Below the pieces are notes generated by a model, which had not been told where the DNA came from, did no database searches, and was given only the letters and a program-made list of their open reading frames with translations. From NCBI RefSeq assembly GCF_017168255.1, contig NZ_JABFAP010000001.1, forward strand, positions 2,179,847-2,241,682: a stretch of 61,836 nucleotides of DNA, written 5' to 3'. This DNA is from Agrococcus sp. KRD186 (lineage in GTDB: Bacteria > Actinomycetota > Actinomycetes > Actinomycetales > Microbacteriaceae). Positions 36,679 to 48,283 of the stretch are shown here, in pieces (position 1 is the stretch's first letter; every line of letters begins with the position of its first letter). The position numbers and the translations under genes are program-made.

Positions 36679-37683
36679 ATGACGCTCACCGCACCCGACG
36701 CATCCGCTCGCCGTGACGACCAGCGCGGGCTGACCGAGGCAGAGGTCGCCGAGGCGCAGGCCGCCTTCGACGCCATCATCGAGGCCGACCAGCGCATCGA
36801 GCCGCGCGACTGGATGCCCGACGCGTACCGCAAGACGCTCATCCGGCAGATCTCGCAGCACGCGCACTCCGAGATCATCGGCATGCAGCCCGAGGGCAAC
36901 TGGATCTCGCGCGCGCCGAGCCTCAAGCGCAAGGCCATCCTGATGGCGAAGGTGCAGGACGAGGCCGGCCACGGGCTCTACCTCTACTCCGCGGCGCAGA
37001 CGCTCGGCATCTCGCGAGACGAGATGACCGAGCAGCTGATCGAGTCGCGCGCCCGCTACTCGTCGATCTTCAACTACCCCACGCCCACCTGGGCCGACAT
37101 GGGGGCGATCGGCTGGCTCGTCGACGGCGCCGCGATCTGCAACCAGGTGCCGCTGTGCCGCGCCTCGTACGGGCCCTACGGCCGCGCGATGGTGCGCATC
37201 TGCAAGGAGGAGTCGTTCCACCAGCGGCAGGGCTTCGAGATCCTGCTCGAGCTGTCGAACGGCACCGAGGCGCAGCACCGGATGGCGCAGGAAGCCGTGA
37301 ACCGCTGGTACTGGCCGTCGCTGATGATGTTCGGCCCGCCGGACGACGAGTCGCCCAACTCGGCACAGTCGATGGCGTGGAAGATCAAGCGCTTCACGAA
37401 CGACGAGCTGCGGCAGCGCTTCGTCGGCATGCTCGTGCCGCAGGTCGAGGTGCTGGGGCTGACGCTGCCCGACCCGAACCTGCGCTGGAATGAGCAGCGC
37501 GGCGAGTGGGACATGTCGGAGATCGACTGGACCGAGTTCAACGAGGTGCTCGCCGGCCGCGGGCCCGCGAACGCCCAGCGCATCCAGCACCGCCGCGACG
37601 CGCACGAGAGCGGTGCGTGGGTGCGCGAGGCCGCCGCCGCGTACGCCCAGAAGCAGGCCGCGCGCGAGCGCCGGGCCGCGTGA
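36679..37683 (+). CDS. paaA: Phenylacetyl-CoA epoxidase, catalytic subunit A
   Basis: A 334-residue di-iron oxygenase subunit. The iron-ligand helices are [18 protein letters not shown] (ExxH) and [16 protein letters not shown] (ExxH). [18 protein letters not shown] and WWxI-like segments match PaaA. With PaaC it forms the core that adds one oxygen to the ring of phenylacetyl-CoA. The ATG at 36679 follows AGGAGG. It is first of a tight paaABCDE operon. Confidence 0.96.
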   Translation: MTLTAPDASARRDDQRGLTEAEVAEAQAAFDAIIEADQRIEPRDWMPDAYRKTLIRQISQHAHSEIIGMQPEGNWISRAPSLKRKAILMAKVQDEAGHGLYLYSAAQTLGISRDEMTEQLIESRARYSSIFNYPTPTWADMGAIGWLVDGAAICNQVPLCRASYGPYGRAMVRICKEESFHQRQGFEILLELSNGTEAQHRMAQEAVNRWYWPSLMMFGPPDDESPNSAQSMAWKIKRFTNDELRQRFVGMLVPQVEVLGLTLPDPNLRWNEQRGEWDMSEIDWTEFNEVLAGRGPANAQRIQHRRDAHESGAWVREAAAAYAQKQAARERRAA

Positions 37684-37694
37684 GGAGACTGACC

Positions 37695-38000
37695 ATGGCA
37701 ACACCAGGCGATGTGGCCGGCGAGGGCTGGCCGCTCTACGAGGTGTTCGTGCGCGCCAACCGCGGCCTCAGCCACGTGCACGTGGGCTCGCTGCACGCGC
37801 CCGACGACGACATGGCGCTGCGCAACGCGCGCGACCTCTACACCCGCCGCAACGAGGGCGTCTCGGTGTGGGTGGTGCGCTCGAGCCTCATCACCACGAG
37901 CGACCCCGACCAGAAGGGCGCCTTCTTCGAGAGCCCGGCGGGCAAGAACTACCGGCACGCGAAGTACTACGAGAAGAGCGCGGAGGTGCCGCACCTGTGA
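37695..38000 (+). CDS. paaB: Phenylacetyl-CoA epoxidase subunit B
   Basis: A 101-residue subunit with the PaaB signature WPLYEVFVRANRGLSHVHVGSLHAPDDDMAL and ARDLYTRRNEGVSVWVV. In the family it links PaaAC to the reductase PaaE and is needed for activity. It starts 11 bases after paaA and its stop overlaps the paaC GTG as GTGA. Confidence 0.95.
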   Translation: MATPGDVAGEGWPLYEVFVRANRGLSHVHVGSLHAPDDDMALRNARDLYTRRNEGVSVWVVRSSLITTSDPDQKGAFFESPAGKNYRHAKYYEKSAEVPHL

Positions 38001-38974
38001 ACGCTCCCCAGCCCCCGGCCACCGGCCGCGACGCGGCCACGGTCAACGCCGCCTATGAGGCCGAGGCGGCCTCTCACCTGACCGAGCACAGCTCGGTCAG
38101 CGCTGGGGTCGCGTCGGAGGCCCACCGGGCCTCCGACTTCAGCTCCACCGCGCACGGCGACGTCACCGTCGACGAGCTCGACCTCGCCGCCGAGCTCTCG
38201 GGCGTGCCCTCGGCGAAGGCCACCGAGACGCAAGCCGAGTACGCGCTGCGGCTCGGCGACGACGCACTGATCCTCTCCCAGCGGCTCGGCTGGTGGATCT
38301 CGCGCGCACCGGAGCTCGAGGAGGACATGGCGCTGGGCAACATCGCCCTCGACCTGCTCGGCCACGCCCGATCCCTCCTGCACTACGCGGGCACCGCATC
38401 CGCCCGCACCGAAGACGAGCTGGCATACTTCCGCGACGAGCACGAGTTCCGCTGCGCGTGGCTGTTCGAGCAGCCGAACGGCGACTTCGCGCACACGATC
38501 GTGCGCGGCCTGATCGCCGCGATCTGGATGCAGGAGCTCTACACCGCGCTGTCGCGGTCGACGGATGCGTCACTCGCGGCGATCGCGGCGAAGTCGGTCA
38601 AGGAGGTGGCCTACCACCGCGACCACGCCGTGCAGTGGACGCTGCGCCTGGCGGGCGGCACGGAGGAGTCGCGCCGCCGCCTGCTCGAGGCGCTCACCGA
38701 CCTGTGGGTGTACACCGAGGAGCTGTTCCGCGACGACGAGCTGCACGAGCGGCTCGAGGGCGTCGCGCCTCGCCCGTCGAGCCTGCGCGCCGGCTACGTT
38801 CGTGTCTGGAACGCCGTGCTGGCCGAGGCCGAGATCGCGCCGGAGGACTACGTCGACCGCAAGATCGGCTCGTCGTCCGGCGGCGGCCGGCACGGCAACC
38901 ACTCGACCCACCTGGGCCCGCTGCTGGCCGAGATGCAGGTGCTCGCCCGCCGCCACCCGGGGGCGACATGGTGA
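37997..38974 (+). CDS. paaC: Phenylacetyl-CoA epoxidase subunit C with N-terminal extension
   Basis: A 325-residue structural partner of PaaA. The family part begins near residue 75 (YALRLGDDALILSQRLGWWISRAPELEEDMALGNIALDLLGHAR) and ends in HGNHSTHLGPLLAEMQVLARRHPGATW. The first 70 or so residues are an extra, low-complexity extension. The GTG at 37997 is coupled to the paaB stop, so the extension is probably translated. An internal in-frame GTG at 38204 would give the usual length but lacks a ribosome site. A perfect 11-bp inverted repeat lies inside the extension (38113-38137). Confidence 0.9.
   Translation: MNAPQPPATGRDAATVNAAYEAEAASHLTEHSSVSAGVASEAHRASDFSSTAHGDVTVDELDLAAELSGVPSAKATETQAEYALRLGDDALILSQRLGWWISRAPELEEDMALGNIALDLLGHARSLLHYAGTASARTEDELAYFRDEHEFRCAWLFEQPNGDFAHTIVRGLIAAIWMQELYTALSRSTDASLAAIAAKSVKEVAYHRDHAVQWTLRLAGGTEESRRRLLEALTDLWVYTEELFRDDELHERLEGVAPRPSSLRAGYVRVWNAVLAEAEIAPEDYVDRKIGSSSGGGRHGNHSTHLGPLLAEMQVLARRHPGATW
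38113..38137 (+). repeat. Perfect hairpin within the paaC 5' extension
   Basis: GTCGGAGGCCC-ACC-GGGCCTCCGAC, an 11-bp stem with a 3-base loop, inside the reading frame of paaC. It could slow translation or transcription between paaB and the family part of paaC, or be a small inserted palindrome that was tolerated in frame. Confidence 0.75.
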
Positions 38975-39477
38975 GCGCGACCACCGCATCCGGCCTCACG
39001 CGTGAGCACGCGTGGAAGGTCGCCGCAGGCGTCGCCGACCCCGAGGTGCCCGTGCTGACCATCGAGGATCTCGGGGTGCTGCGCGCGGTCGAGGTCGACG
39101 CATCCGGTGTGCGCGTCACGATGACCCCCACGTACTCGGGCTGCCCCGCCATCGACCAGATGCGCGACGACGTGCTGCTGGCGCTCACCGCCGAGGGCTT
39201 CCGCGACATCACCGTCGACTTCACGCTCTCCCCCGCCTGGACCACCGACTGGATGAGCGAGGCCGGCAAGGCGAAGCTCACCGCCTACGGCATCGCCCCG
39301 CCCACGCACCGGGCGGGCGAGCGCTCCGGCCCCATCCCGGTGATGCTGGGCGTCAAGTGCCCTCGCTGCCAGAGCCTGCGCACCCGCGAGGTCTCGCGCT
39401 TCGGCTCCACCGCCTGCAAGAGCCACTTCGAGTGCCTCGCGTGCCTCGAGCCCTTCGACCACTTCAAGGTGCACTGA
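38968..39477 (+). CDS. paaD: PaaD, iron-sulfur maturation factor of the epoxidase
   Basis: A 169-residue protein with an N-terminal MIP18/DUF59 domain (DPEVPVLTIEDLGVLRAVEV, then TPTYSGCPAIDQMRDDV) and a C-terminal zinc-ribbon-like part (KCPRCQSLRTREVSRFGSTACKSHFECLACLEPFDHFK) with two CxxC pairs. PaaD relatives help assemble or repair the Fe-S cluster of PaaE or the epoxidase. The ATG at 38968 overlaps the paaC end; a GTG at 38971 is an alternative start. Confidence 0.92.
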   Translation: MVSATTASGLTREHAWKVAAGVADPEVPVLTIEDLGVLRAVEVDASGVRVTMTPTYSGCPAIDQMRDDVLLALTAEGFRDITVDFTLSPAWTTDWMSEAGKAKLTAYGIAPPTHRAGERSGPIPVMLGVKCPRCQSLRTREVSRFGSTACKSHFECLACLEPFDHFKVH

Positions 39478-39493
39478 GCATGGGAGAGCACTG

Positions 39494-40654
39494 ATGGCCG
39501 CCATCAACCTGGGCAGTCAGGGCCTGCGGCCGGGCGGCGGTGCCCCCGGCGCCACGGCATCCGCCCGCCGCCGGGGCCGCTTCCACGCGCTCGAGGTGGC
39601 CGAGGTGCGGCCGCTGACGGCCGAGTCGGTCGAGGTGACCTTCGCGGTGCCCGACGAGCTGCACGACGCCTTCGGCTACGTCGCCGGCCAGCACCTCGCG
39701 CTGCGCAAGACCATCGACGGCCACGAGATGCGCCGCTCGTACTCGATCTGCCGGCCGCCGAGCCCCGGCAGCATCTCGGTCGCCATCAAGCGCGACCTGG
39801 GCGGCCGCTTCTCGACCTGGGCGAACGCCGAGCTGCAGCCGGGCGAGCGCATCGACGTGATGAGCCCCGAGGGCTCGTTCACCTCGTCGCTCGAGCGGGT
39901 CGACGGCGTGCACGTGGTCGGCATCGCGGCCGGATCGGGCATCACGCCGATGATGGCGCTCGCCAGCGAGGTGCTCTCCGGCAGCGAGAGCTCGACCTTC
40001 TCGCTGCTGTTCTCGAACCGCTCGACGCTCGACGTGATGTTCATCGAGGAGCTCGCCGACCTCAAGGATCGCTACCCGGCGCGCCTGGCCCTGCACCACG
40101 TGCTCTCGCGCGAGCAGCGGGCGGCGCCGCTGATGTCGGGCCGCATCGACCAGCAGCGGCTCGAGCGCATCCTGGCAGAGCTGATCCGCCCCGAGAGCGT
40201 CGACGAGTGGTTCCTGTGCGGGCCGTTCGAGCTCGTGCAGCTGTGCCGCGACGTGCTCGCGGGCGCCGGCGTCGACCCCGCGCACGTGCGCTACGAGCTG
40301 TTCACCACGGGCAGGCCGACGGATGCCGCGGGCGACCGGGGCAGGCCGGTGGTCGTCGAGGAGGGCCAGGACACCTGGACGCTCGACTTCACGCTCGACG
40401 GGCAGTCCTCGCAGGTGCAGAGCCCGGTGGCGGCGCGCGAGTCGATCCTCAACGCCGCGCTGCGCGTGCGGCCGGACGTGCCGTTCGCGTGCGCCGGCGG
40501 CGTCTGCGGCACCTGCCGCGCGAAGGTCGTCTCGGGCAGCGTGAACATGACCGAGAACTACGCGCTCGAGCCCGACGAGCTCGAGCGCGGCTACGTGCTC
40601 ACCTGCCAGTCGCACCCGAAGACCGACACGGTGGTCGTCGACTACGACGTGTAG
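39494..40654 (+). CDS. paaE: Phenylacetyl-CoA epoxidase reductase subunit E
   Basis: A 386-residue flavodoxin-reductase-like protein. It has an FAD domain with RRSYSICRPP, an NAD(P) domain with IAAGSGITPMMALASEVL and WFLCGPFELV, and a C-terminal plant-type 2Fe-2S ferredoxin with CAGGVCGTC and a fourth Cys in VLTCQSHP. It feeds electrons from NADPH to the di-iron site of PaaAC. It begins 16 bases after paaD. Confidence 0.95.
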   Translation: MAAINLGSQGLRPGGGAPGATASARRRGRFHALEVAEVRPLTAESVEVTFAVPDELHDAFGYVAGQHLALRKTIDGHEMRRSYSICRPPSPGSISVAIKRDLGGRFSTWANAELQPGERIDVMSPEGSFTSSLERVDGVHVVGIAAGSGITPMMALASEVLSGSESSTFSLLFSNRSTLDVMFIEELADLKDRYPARLALHHVLSREQRAAPLMSGRIDQQRLERILAELIRPESVDEWFLCGPFELVQLCRDVLAGAGVDPAHVRYELFTTGRPTDAAGDRGRPVVVEEGQDTWTLDFTLDGQSSQVQSPVAARESILNAALRVRPDVPFACAGGVCGTCRAKVVSGSVNMTENYALEPDELERGYVLTCQSHPKTDTVVVDYDV

Positions 40655-40721
40655 GCCGCTACGGTGATCGAGCAGGTGATCGAGCCCAGACGGTGATCCA
40701 GCCCAGACGAAGGAGTCCGCA

Positions 40722-41495
40722 GTGATCGAGCTGACCATCGCCGACGACGTGGCCGAGGTGGTGCTGAACGCACCCGAGCAGCGCAACGCCGTCGACGCAT
40801 CCGCTCTGCAGGAATTGGCGGATGCGTACCGGCAGGCCGAGCAGGCGGGCGTGCGCGCGCTCGTGCTGCGCGGGGAGGGCAAGGGCTTCTGCGCCGGCCG
40901 CGACATCTCGCAGGTCGACCCGGTGACCGACGATGCCGCCGGCTTCCTGCGCGGCAGGCTGCAGCCGCTGCTCGAGCAGATGGCGGCCTTCCCCGCGCCC
41001 ACCTTCGCGGTCGCGCACGGTGCGTGCCTCGGCGTCGGGCTCGGCCTGCTGATCGCGACCGACGTGGTCTACGTGGCCGAGTCGGCGAAGCTCGGCAGCC
41101 CCTTCGCGGCGCTCGGCGCCACGCTCGACTCGGGCGGGCACGCGCTCTTCTTCGAGCGGCTGGGCGCCCATCGCACCTTCGACCTCATCTATTCGGGGCG
41201 GCTCATGTCGGGCGCCGAGGCCGTCACGGCCGGGCTGTTCTCGCGGGCCTTCGCCGACGACGAGGTGCTCGAGGCCACCCGGGCGGCGGCAGCGCATGCG
41301 GCGCAGGGGCCGACGCTCGCGTTCCTGGCGAGCAAGGAGATCCTGCGCGGCCTGCGCGATGAGCGGCAGGGGCTGTGGCGCTCGGTCGAGGCCGAGAACG
41401 CGGCGCAGGTCGCGCTCAGTCAGACGGAGGACTTCCGCGAGGGGTTCGCGGCCTTCCAGCAGAAGCGCAGGCCGAGCTTCACCGGGCGCGGCTGA
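40722..41495 (+). CDS. paaG: Ring 1,2-epoxyphenylacetyl-CoA isomerase (crotonase)
   Basis: A 257-residue crotonase. GKGFCAGRDISQV and HGACLGVGLGLLIATDVVYVAESAKLGSPFAALG form the oxyanion hole and active site, and PSLxxP-type C-terminal segments follow. In the pathway PaaG turns the epoxide into oxepin-CoA, the substrate of PaaZ. The PaaG assignment comes from its position after paaE. It follows paaE by 67 bases, with its own AAGGAG ribosome site. Confidence 0.85.
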   Translation: MIELTIADDVAEVVLNAPEQRNAVDASALQELADAYRQAEQAGVRALVLRGEGKGFCAGRDISQVDPVTDDAAGFLRGRLQPLLEQMAAFPAPTFAVAHGACLGVGLGLLIATDVVYVAESAKLGSPFAALGATLDSGGHALFFERLGAHRTFDLIYSGRLMSGAEAVTAGLFSRAFADDEVLEATRAAAAHAAQGPTLAFLASKEILRGLRDERQGLWRSVEAENAAQVALSQTEDFREGFAAFQQKRRPSFTGRG

Positions 41496-41510
41496 ACCGG
41501 CGCGGCCGGT
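41496..41510 (+). terminator. Small hairpin after paaG
   Basis: ACCGGC-GCG-GCCGGT, a perfect 6-bp stem directly overlapping the paaG stop region. It may end the paa operon; no T-run. Confidence 0.35.
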
Positions 41511-41553
41511 CAGCGGCGCGCGACACCCGGCCGAGGCGGCGTAGCCTGCCGCC

Positions 41554-42294
41554 ATGGATCACCTGCGCGCACTGGCCGGCTTCCAGGAGCAGTTCCTCGC
41601 GAGCACCCGCCGGGCCGACCCCGCGACGCCCATCCCCTGGCTCGGCCGCTGGAGCGTCGAGAAGCTCGTCGTGCACCTCGCGCGCATCCACCACTGGGCC
41701 GCCGGGCAGGCGCGGCGCGAGCAGGAGACGCCGCTCGGCCGCGGCCCCTTCGACCTGCCGCAGCTGTACGACGAGTGCGCCACCGAGCTGCGAGAGACGC
41801 TCGCCGAGCTCGACCCCGACGCCCGCGCCTGGGCGCTCGTCGACGACGGTGTGCCGAAGGCCGAGCAGTCCGGCACGGTGCGCTTCTGGCATCGGCGGCA
41901 GGCGCACGAGACGCTCGTGCACCTCTGGGATCTGCGCACCGCGATCGGCGAGCCGCTCGCCGCCCACGGCTTCGATCCGGGCGACGAGGCGTGGGTCGAC
42001 TGCCTCGACGAGGTCGTCACCGTCATGCATCCGCGGCAGCTGCGGCTCGAGCGCGTCGCCCGTCCCGCCGCCCGCATCGTGTTCCGGCCGGAGGGGGCGG
42101 ATGCGTCGCTGACGCTGGGCGGTGCGGCCGACGACGCGCCCGTGGTCGTCATCGCAGGGCCAGCGCGCTCGCTCGCGCTGCTGGCCTGGGGGCGCGGTGT
42201 GCCGGACGACGACCGGCTCGCCGCCGAGGGCGTCGAGGTGGAGGGCGACCGGACGCTGGCGGAGGCTGTGGTGCGGGCCGGGCTGACGCCCTGA
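41554..42294 (+). CDS. Maleylpyruvate isomerase-family (mycothiol-dependent) protein
   Basis: A 246-residue protein with an N-terminal DinB-like helical bundle: IPWLGRWSVEKLVVHLARIHHWAAGQ, with the metal-binding His, and FWHRRQAHETLVHLWDLRTAIGEPL, with further His ligands. A C-terminal MDMPI domain holds RSLALLAWGRG. The family uses mycothiol as cofactor in isomerase or transferase reactions. The substrate is unknown, and it may not belong to the paa pathway despite its position. Confidence 0.82.
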   Translation: MDHLRALAGFQEQFLASTRRADPATPIPWLGRWSVEKLVVHLARIHHWAAGQARREQETPLGRGPFDLPQLYDECATELRETLAELDPDARAWALVDDGVPKAEQSGTVRFWHRRQAHETLVHLWDLRTAIGEPLAAHGFDPGDEAWVDCLDEVVTVMHPRQLRLERVARPAARIVFRPEGADASLTLGGAADDAPVVVIAGPARSLALLAWGRGVPDDDRLAAEGVEVEGDRTLAEAVVRAGLTP

Positions 42295-42439
42295 AACGCT
42301 GACGCCCTGACGCCCTGCCGCCCCTCGGCGAACCCCGGACGCCATGGCCGCACCGACACCGCTGTCCCCCACCTGAAGATCTGCCAAAGGTGGATGCATT
42401 CTCGTTTCGCAACGCCACCGGCCGCGCAAGAATCTGCGT

Positions 42440-43114
42440 GTGACCAGCAGCCACACCGTCCCCATCGGCCAGCCGCTGCCCGGGGCGTCGCTCGGGCAGG
42501 CGACCGGCCGCTTCTTCCGCGGCTACTTCCACTTCGCGGGCCGCGCGAGCCGCAGCGAGTTCTGGTGGGCGATGCTGGCCGTCTGGATCATCAGCCTCGT
42601 GCTGCTGATGCCCGCCATGCTGATCGCGGTGCGGCTCCAGTCGTGGGGCGAGCCCGGCGGCGCGGCCCTCGTCACCCAGGTGGAGGCGCAGCAGTCCGTG
42701 ACGACGTTCTTCGTGCTGCTGGGCGCGAGCGTGCTGCTCTCGCTGGTCTGCACCATCCCGACGTACGCGGTCATGTGGCGGCGCCTGCAGGACGCGAACT
42801 TCCACGGCGCCTGGATCCTGCTGTCGTTCGTAGGGCTGTCGATCATCCCCCTGGTCATCTGCTTCTTCGGGTCCAACCCGGCGGGAGCGAGATTCGGCCC
42901 GCCTCCGCCCGCGGCGCCACCGGCCTTCGGCGTCCCGTCCGAGCACGGCTACGCATCACCGGCGGTGGTTCGCCAGCAGCGGTTCGGCACGCCGCCGCAG
43001 CCCATGCAGCAAGCGCCAGCGCCCGGCTACGGCAGCTACGGCGGCGCGTCGTACGGGGGCGCCTCCTACGGCGGCACGCCCTACGGCCAGCCACAGCGCG
43101 ACCCGGAGCGCTGA
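42440..43114 (+). CDS. DUF805 membrane protein, paralogue 1
   Basis: A 224-residue protein. [23 protein letters not shown] is the DUF805 start, followed by three hydrophobic segments and the family motif [17 protein letters not shown]. After residue about 160 comes a Gly/Ala/Tyr/Pro-rich tail with [17 protein letters not shown] repeats. No biochemical role is established for DUF805. It uses a GTG start without a clear ribosome site. A close paralogue follows. Confidence 0.82.
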   Translation: MTSSHTVPIGQPLPGASLGQATGRFFRGYFHFAGRASRSEFWWAMLAVWIISLVLLMPAMLIAVRLQSWGEPGGAALVTQVEAQQSVTTFFVLLGASVLLSLVCTIPTYAVMWRRLQDANFHGAWILLSFVGLSIIPLVICFFGSNPAGARFGPPPPAAPPAFGVPSEHGYASPAVVRQQRFGTPPQPMQQAPAPGYGSYGGASYGGASYGGTPYGQPQRDPER

Positions 43115-43248
43115 CACCTGCGAAGCTCCCGCTCCAGGTACGCCGCCGACAAGCCCGCACCGGCAGGCACCGACACCGGCACCGACGGAGGGCAGTGCTC
43201 CCCACCCGACCGGCGGATCGACCTCGCGCCGTGGGGGACAATGAGAGC

Positions 43249-43935
43249 ATGAGCACCCTGAGCGTCGTCCCCGTCGGCCAGCCGCTGTACGGCGCCTCGT
43301 TCGGCGTCGCCGTCCAGCGCTTCTGGAAGGGCTACGTGAGCTTCTCGGGCCGCGCGAGCCGGAGCGAGTTCTGGTGGGCGATGCTCTTCACCACCTTGCT
43401 CATGCTGGTCGCGCAGGTGCCGTTCTGGATCGCCTACGTCGCGTTCATGATCGAGACCATCCAGCTCGACACGACCGATCCGAACGGCGACCCGACCGCC
43501 ATGCTGGGCGCGATGTTCGCGATGCTCGGCTGGATGATCCCCATGCTGCTCGTCGCGCTGGCGATCGTGCTGCCGAGCCTCGCGGTGATGTGGCGGCGCC
43601 TGCAGGACGCGAACCTGCACGGCGCCTTCGCGCTGCTGCAGCTCATCAGCCTCGGCATCGTGCCGCTCATCATGTGCATCCTGCCGAGCCAGCCCGAGGG
43701 CATCCGCTTCGACCCGGCCTACCGGGCGCAGACGGCCGCGCAGCTGGGCTACGGGCACGAGCCCTACGGCCAGCCCGCGTACGGCCAGCAGCCCTACGGC
43801 CAGCCCGCGTACGGGCAGCAACCCTACGGCCAGCCGGCGTTCGGGCAGCAGCCGGCAGCCCAGCAGCCCTACAGCGGCAGCTACGCAGAGCCGCCGAACG
43901 GCCCGTACGACCAGCCCGGTCAGCCTCGCGCCTGA
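43249..43935 (+). CDS. DUF805 membrane protein, paralogue 2, with [10 protein letters not shown] repeats
   Basis: A 228-residue paralogue sharing the start [38 protein letters not shown] and [17 protein letters not shown] with the upstream gene. The C-terminal 65 residues are low-complexity, built from about 10-residue [10 protein letters not shown] units (DNA repeat of about 30 bp, 43765-43850). Such tails can self-associate. The last 16 bases overlap the convergent kinase-like gene. Confidence 0.83.
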   Translation: MSTLSVVPVGQPLYGASFGVAVQRFWKGYVSFSGRASRSEFWWAMLFTTLLMLVAQVPFWIAYVAFMIETIQLDTTDPNGDPTAMLGAMFAMLGWMIPMLLVALAIVLPSLAVMWRRLQDANLHGAFALLQLISLGIVPLIMCILPSQPEGIRFDPAYRAQTAAQLGYGHEPYGQPAYGQQPYGQPAYGQQPYGQPAFGQQPAAQQPYSGSYAEPPNGPYDQPGQPRA

Positions 43936-44507
43936 GGCGCGAAGCGCACCTCGGCTGCCTCCCGTGGCCGGTAGCGCGCGTCGAAGCCGCGATCGTTCGG
44001 CGCCCACACCTCGCGCCACAGCGCGTCGTGGTCGTCGCCCGCCTCGCGGTCGCGACGCATCCCCCGCTCCGTCGCCGCCTCCAGCGGCACATCCACCCAG
44101 ACGGTGAGGTCGAGCAGCGGCACCAGCACGGGGTGCAGCAGGCCGACTGCGTCGACGAGCACGATCGGCGCGGGCTCCTGCGTGCGCGCCGGTTGCCGCC
44201 CGCCGGTGGCCCAGTCGACCGGGTGGCACATGGCCGGACGGCCCGCGCCCATGGCCTCGAGCACCGACGCGAGCTCGTCGCGGTGCAGCGCCGCCCAGTC
44301 GTCGCTCCGTTCGCGGCTGCCGAGCGGATCGAGGAAGTCGTCGCCGCGCACCCGCGCCGCCTCGGGCAGCCGCGCCTGCAGGGCCCTGGCGAGCGTCGAC
44401 TTGCCCGAGCCGCCGTAGCCGGCGATGCCGACCACGAGCACGTCGCGCTGCTCGGCCCGGCGGCGGATGCGTTCGGCCAGCTCGTCGACGTCGGTCACGG
44501 TGGTCAT
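43920..44507 (-). CDS. Uridine-kinase-like P-loop kinase
   Basis: A 195-residue P-loop protein: [25 protein letters not shown] (Walker A), [11 protein letters not shown], a [13 protein letters not shown] Walker-B-like strand, and a lid region with [11 protein letters not shown]. It resembles uridine/nucleoside kinase-like proteins of actinobacteria; the substrate is not determined. It overlaps the oxidase gene upstream by four bases, so the two are co-translated. Confidence 0.78.
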   Translation of the reverse strand: MTTVTDVDELAERIRRRAEQRDVLVVGIAGYGGSGKSTLARALQARLPEAARVRGDDFLDPLGSRERSDDWAALHRDELASVLEAMGAGRPAMCHPVDWATGGRQPARTQEPAPIVLVDAVGLLHPVLVPLLDLTVWVDVPLEAATERGMRRDREAGDDHDALWREVWAPNDRGFDARYRPREAAEVRFAPQARG

Positions 44508-45475
44508 CGGGCCTGCGCCACGAGCTCCACCGCGCGCTCGGCGGTGCCCCAGGAGAGGGTCATGCCGGCGCCACCGTGCCCGTAGGCGGCGATGACGCGC
44601 AGCGGATGGCCGGGCACCTCCTCGATGCGCAGCGTCGCGCGGGCCGGCCGCAGGCCGACGGCGCGCGAGAGGATCTCCGCGCCGACGAGGCCCGGCACGA
44701 GCGCCGCGGCGCGAGCGAGGATGCCGGCCTCGATCTCGGGATCGGGCTCGAGCGAGATGGCACCCACCTCGTGCGTGCCGCCGAGCACCAGGCAGTCGCG
44801 CCGCGGCAGCACGTAGGTGATGCCCTCCGGACCGTCGTCGTCGATGCGGAACTCCCAGAAGCCCGGGTTCGCCACCCGCACGACCTGGCCGCGGATGGGC
44901 ACCACCGTGTCGTCGTCGCCCAGCAGCGCGCCCGACCGCACCCCGGCGGCGACGACGACGACGTCGAAGTCGTGCGCCAGCGCATCCACGCCCTGCTCGT
45001 CGGCCGCGGCGACCGACCGCTGCTCGAAACTCACGCCCAGCGCATGGCACTGCGCCTGCAGCCACGGCAGGTACTGCGTCATGGTCGCCAGCGGCAGCCG
45101 GGTGCGCATGCCGGTGGCGCCGGCCGGCAGCTCGCCGGCGTCGGCCTCGTGCGCGTCGACCCACTGGGTCCAGGAGCGGTCGGGTTCGCCGGCGCGCTCG
45201 ATGATGATGCCGTCGCGCAGGTCGACGCCCGCATCGGGATCCTCGGCGATCGCGCGGAAGCGGCGCAGCGAGGCATCGAGCATCACGTCGACGGCGGGTG
45301 AGCGCTCGGCCTCGTAGGGGAACCAGATCGCGCCGGCGGCCGCCGAGGTGGTGGCGAGCGAGTCGAGCTCGGTCAGCACCGTGACGGTGCGGCCGGGCAC
45401 GCCGGAGGCGGCCAGCTCGTGCGCGATCGAGAGCCCGATCACGCCGGCTCCGATGACGGCGATGCGCTCACTCAT
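44504..45475 (-). CDS. FAD-dependent D-amino-acid oxidase family protein
   Basis: A 323-residue flavoenzyme. The N-terminal IAVIGAGVIGLSIAHELAASG binds FAD, TTSAAAGAIWFPYEAE follows, IRGQVVRVANPGFWEF lies in the middle, and the C-terminal VIAAYGHGGAGMTLSWGTAERAVEL is the DAO signature. It should oxidise D-amino acids to keto acids with H2O2 as product. It is cotranscribed with the kinase-like gene downstream. A 65-bp palindromic repeat lies behind its start. Confidence 0.88.
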   Translation of the reverse strand: MSERIAVIGAGVIGLSIAHELAASGVPGRTVTVLTELDSLATTSAAAGAIWFPYEAERSPAVDVMLDASLRRFRAIAEDPDAGVDLRDGIIIERAGEPDRSWTQWVDAHEADAGELPAGATGMRTRLPLATMTQYLPWLQAQCHALGVSFEQRSVAAADEQGVDALAHDFDVVVVAAGVRSGALLGDDDTVVPIRGQVVRVANPGFWEFRIDDDGPEGITYVLPRRDCLVLGGTHEVGAISLEPDPEIEAGILARAAALVPGLVGAEILSRAVGLRPARATLRIEEVPGHPLRVIAAYGHGGAGMTLSWGTAERAVELVAQAR

Positions 45476-45559
45476 GCCGCCATCCTCTCAGGGCGGCACT
45501 CTCGCCGGCAGACCTGCTGCGGTGTCACGCAGCGCGTGCTGGATCGCCGGCTCCGCGGA

Positions 45560-45624
45560 TCTCAACGTGCGAGGTGCTTGTTCGCTGCAACTATCTGCAC
45601 GAACGCGCACCTCGCACGTTGAGA
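45560..45624. repeat. 65-bp palindromic repeat, copy 2
   Basis: TCTCAACGTGCGAGGTGC at the left is mirrored exactly by GCACCTCGCACGTTGAGA at the right: an 18-bp perfect stem around a 29-base core. Same length and same ends as the copy at 20513-20577. It sits between the divergent oxidase start and the ClpC-like gene's 3' end. Confidence 0.85.
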
Positions 45625-45632
45625 TCGCGGCG

Positions 45633-48170
<2,538 letters not shown>

Positions 48171-48196
48171 GTGCATCCCCTCGTGGTCATTCCAAA

Positions 48197-48217
48197 CTTG
48201 AGTGTCTTTGACTCAAG
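48197..48217 (-). promoter_or_regulatory. HAIR operator (HspR site)
   Basis: CTTGAGT-N7-ACTCAAG, an exact match to the HspR-associated inverted repeat known from actinobacterial heat-shock genes. It is centred about 37 bases upstream of the ClpC-like start codon. HspR itself is not in the window. Confidence 0.9.
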
Positions 48218-48283
48218 TTAGAACACCCGAGGCGCGAGCGCATTCCCGTTCGCCACCAGCGAGCGCGGCGCGCCTGAGGTGAC

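Noticed and set aside
43765-43850. About 30-bp repeats near 43.8 kb
   Set aside because: They encode the [10 protein letters not shown] tail of the second DUF805 protein, so they are coding repeats and not a CRISPR array.
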